A stretch of 8,912 nt of DNA from JAZQLP01 sp045629205. GTDB lineage: Bacteria; Bacillota; Clostridia; Oscillospirales; UBA644. This document shows, piece after piece, positions 7,959 to 8,912 of this stretch (positions are counted from its first letter, which is position 1; each line of letters opens with the position of its first letter). The translations under genes and the position numbers were made by a program. The stretch spans positions 1-8,912 of the forward strand of contig JAZQQT010000057.1 in assembly GCA_045629205.1 (NCBI GenBank), read 5' to 3'. A model generated the notes under the pieces. It saw only the letters and a list, made by a program, of their open reading frames with translations, was not told where the DNA came from and did no database searches.

Positions 7959-8634
7959 GCAGAAGTATTATGCAGTTCGTGTCGGACGAAAAACCGGCGT
8001 ATTTACATCATGGAAAGAATGTGAAGAGTATGTTCTCGGTTTTGATGGCGCCAGATATAAATCTTTTCCTACTTTTGAAGAAGCCGATGCCTTTGTGAAC
8101 GGCGTGGATTCCGATAAGGAAAAAAAAGATATAAAAGAATGTTTTCCTACTGATCCGGAAAAACGTCTTGCCGCATATATTGAAAAAGCCGAAAAAGATT
8201 TTTCTTCATTTGATGTATCTTCCGATTCCGCTATTGCTTATGTAGACGGAAGTTTCGATGCGAAAAAAAACGAATATGCATATGGCGTCGTCTTTATTTC
8301 TTCAAAAGGAATTGAAACATTTTGCGGAAAGAATAATGTGCCTGAATTTGTTACCGCGCGTAATGTCGCCGGTGAACTTGACGGAACGATGTTTGCCGCA
8401 AAACTTGCAGTCGGACGTAATGTTTCGTCGTTGAATATATATCACGACTATATGGGTATTGCCGCGTGGTATAACGGGACATGGAGGGCGTCAACTCCGG
8501 TTTCGGTAAATTATATCTTTCGTATGAGTGAGATTTGTTCGGGACTTTCCGTTTCATTTCACAAGGTTGAGGCGCATACGGGCATATATCTGAATGAGGC
8601 AGCCGATCTTCTCGCAAAATCAGCGTTAAAATAA
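7951..8634 (+). CDS. Viroplasmin-domain ribonuclease H (RNase HI type)
   Basis: This predicted cytoplasmic endonuclease cuts the RNA strand of RNA-DNA hybrids. Residues about 5-50 form a caulimovirus VI/viroplasmin-like domain (starting KYYAVRVGRKTGVFTSW, then YKSFPTFEEADAFV), known from eukaryotic RNase H1 as a hybrid-binding module. A charged linker (about 51-90) leads to the RNase H domain (about 94-227). All catalytic positions are present: D99 (YVDGSF), E142 (AGELDG), D166 (YHDYMG) and D219 (NEAADLLA), with the helper histidine H209 (EAHTG). These correspond to E. coli RNase HI D10, E48, D70, D134 and H124. The start at 7951 gives 227 residues and an 8-base overlap with D; the alternative ATG at 7936 would add five residues. 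No promoter is visible, so it is probably transcribed with the ATPase genes. A link to ATPase function is not implied by sequence. Confidence 0.9.
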   Translation: MPKQKYYAVRVGRKTGVFTSWKECEEYVLGFDGARYKSFPTFEEADAFVNGVDSDKEKKDIKECFPTDPEKRLAAYIEKAEKDFSSFDVSSDSAIAYVDGSFDAKKNEYAYGVVFISSKGIETFCGKNNVPEFVTARNVAGELDGTMFAAKLAVGRNVSSLNIYHDYMGIAAWYNGTWRASTPVSVNYIFRMSEICSGLSVSFHKVEAHTGIYLNEAADLLAKSALK

Positions 8635-8674
8635 CAGTTCAAAAAAGGATGTCCGAACCTTTTGCCACAGGTTG

Positions 8675-8698
8675 ATAAGGAAGTTTTTCATTTCTTAT
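8675..8698 (+). repeat. Stem-loop, AT-rich
   Basis: ATAAGGAA (8675-8682) can pair with TTTCTTAT (8691-8698), giving eight pairs including one G-U around an 8-base loop. On its own it is weak; it matters only as part of the run of hairpins. Confidence 0.35.
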
Positions 8699-8705
8699 GA
8701 TTCTT

Positions 8706-8741
8706 CCCCAGTCCTGTGGGGTGTTAGGGGATTGCCCCTAA
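8706..8741 (+). repeat. Two adjacent GC-rich hairpins
   Basis: CCCCA (8706-8710) pairs with TGGGG (8717-8721), and TTAGGGG (8724-8730) pairs with CCCCTAA (8735-8741) around an ATTG loop. The two G-tracts and two C-tracts are interchangeable, so a different pairing (8718-8721 with 8735-8738, or 8706-8709 with 8727-8730) is also possible. The second hairpin is not followed by a T-run, so it is not a classical terminator. Confidence 0.45.
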
Positions 8742-8746
8742 AGATT

Positions 8747-8778
8747 GAGTAGGAAAAATATATACTTTTTTCCTGCTT
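8747..8778 (+). repeat. Stem-loop with A-tract and T-tract arms
   Basis: AGGAAAAA (8751-8758) pairs with TTTTTCCT (8767-8774). The stem can extend outward to 8747 and 8778 with two G-U pairs, giving about 12 pairs and a loop of 8 bases. The T-rich right arm could act as a weak terminator; this is not certain. Confidence 0.45.
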
Positions 8779-8793
8779 GATATGTTATAAGAC

Positions 8794-8845
8794 AAAGCTA
8801 CCCGCTGAAAAGGAATTCTGTTTCCTCTTCAGCAGGTAGCTTTTT
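8794..8845 (+). terminator. Probable rho-independent terminator of the ATPase-RNase H operon
   Basis: AAAGCTACC (8794-8802) pairs perfectly with GGTAGCTTT (8835-8843). After one C/A mismatch, GCTGAA (8804-8809) pairs with TTCAGC (8828-8833), and after another mismatch AGGAA pairs with TTCCT around a loop of TTCTGT. That makes about 20 pairs, and the + strand then runs through TTTTT (8841-8845). It is the strongest hairpin in the window. On the - strand the tail is only TTT followed by GTC, so it favours + strand transcripts. It lies about 160 bases after the RNase H stop. Confidence 0.7.
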
Positions 8846-8912
8846 GAGTTCAACAAACTCGGATTTGCCGATGCCATTTCCGTTTTTTTAAACAACTCTG
8901 CACTGTGCGACT

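Larger units (their letters stand above)
8635..8912. other. Non-coding 3' region rich in inverted repeats
   Basis: No convincing gene lies in these 278 bases. The + strand has stops in all frames. On the - strand only short frames run in from the right edge. The stretch is largely covered by short inverted repeats, some listed separately here: 8643-8663, 8675-8698, 8706-8721, 8724-8741, 8747-8778, 8794-8845 and 8846-8860. It may combine the operon terminator with a structured RNA or a dispersed repeat; sequence alone cannot decide. The right edge could also hold the last few codons of a convergent gene (a - strand frame stops at 8888-8890). Confidence 0.5.

Noticed and set aside
8785..8910. 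Small - strand protein frame at the right edge
   Set aside because: It runs straight through the strong terminator hairpin, shows no domain and no visible start, and can be judged only with sequence beyond the edge.
1..8912. Search for CRISPR arrays, insertion sequences, tRNA or rRNA genes
   Set aside because: No spaced direct repeats, transposase motifs, cloverleaf sequences or rRNA signatures were seen by eye on either strand.

Overview
The window holds most of a bacterial V/A-type (V-type) ATPase operon, read entirely on the + strand. The order is I-K-E-C-F-A-B-D, followed by an overlapping gene for a two-domain (viroplasmin-like plus RNase H) ribonuclease, then about 280 bases of non-coding DNA rich in inverted repeats. 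The subunit order matches the ntp operon of Enterococcus hirae. The AT-leaning composition, strong purine-rich Shine-Dalgarno sites, short gaps and small overlaps fit a Gram-positive anaerobe, most likely Bacillota/Clostridia. That assignment is inference; no rRNA or other marker gene is present.

Layout: 1-1619 membrane subunit I (a-type stator; its N-terminus lies outside the window); 1645-2178 proteolipid K (rotor ring); 2208-2792 E (peripheral stalk); 2792-3808 C (d-type socket between ring and central stalk); 3801-4112 F and 7311-7958 D (central stalk); 4132-5895 catalytic A; 5913-7292 non-catalytic B; 7951-8634 RNase H protein; 8635-8912 non-coding, with a series of stem-loops including the probable operon terminator (8794-8845). 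The partner peripheral-stalk subunit (H/G type, ntpF in E. hirae) is not seen. By analogy with E. hirae it would lie just upstream of I, outside the window, as would the operon promoter.

Together the genes make a rotary ATPase. A3B3 hydrolyses (or makes) ATP and turns the D-F-C central stalk and the K ring, while E (with the unseen partner) and I hold the head still and I provides the ion half-channels. K retains every residue that binds Na+ in E. hirae NtpK, so a sodium pump is the best prediction. All catalytic residues examined in A, B, I, K and the RNase H protein are intact, and no frameshift or mobile element is visible.

I do not see an undescribed multi-gene system. The points worth a second look are the RNase H gene overlapping the end of the ATPase operon, a U-run/GGAGG initiation region on the ring-subunit gene, the sodium-site signature with an extra carboxylate in K, and the dense stem-loop region at the right end.
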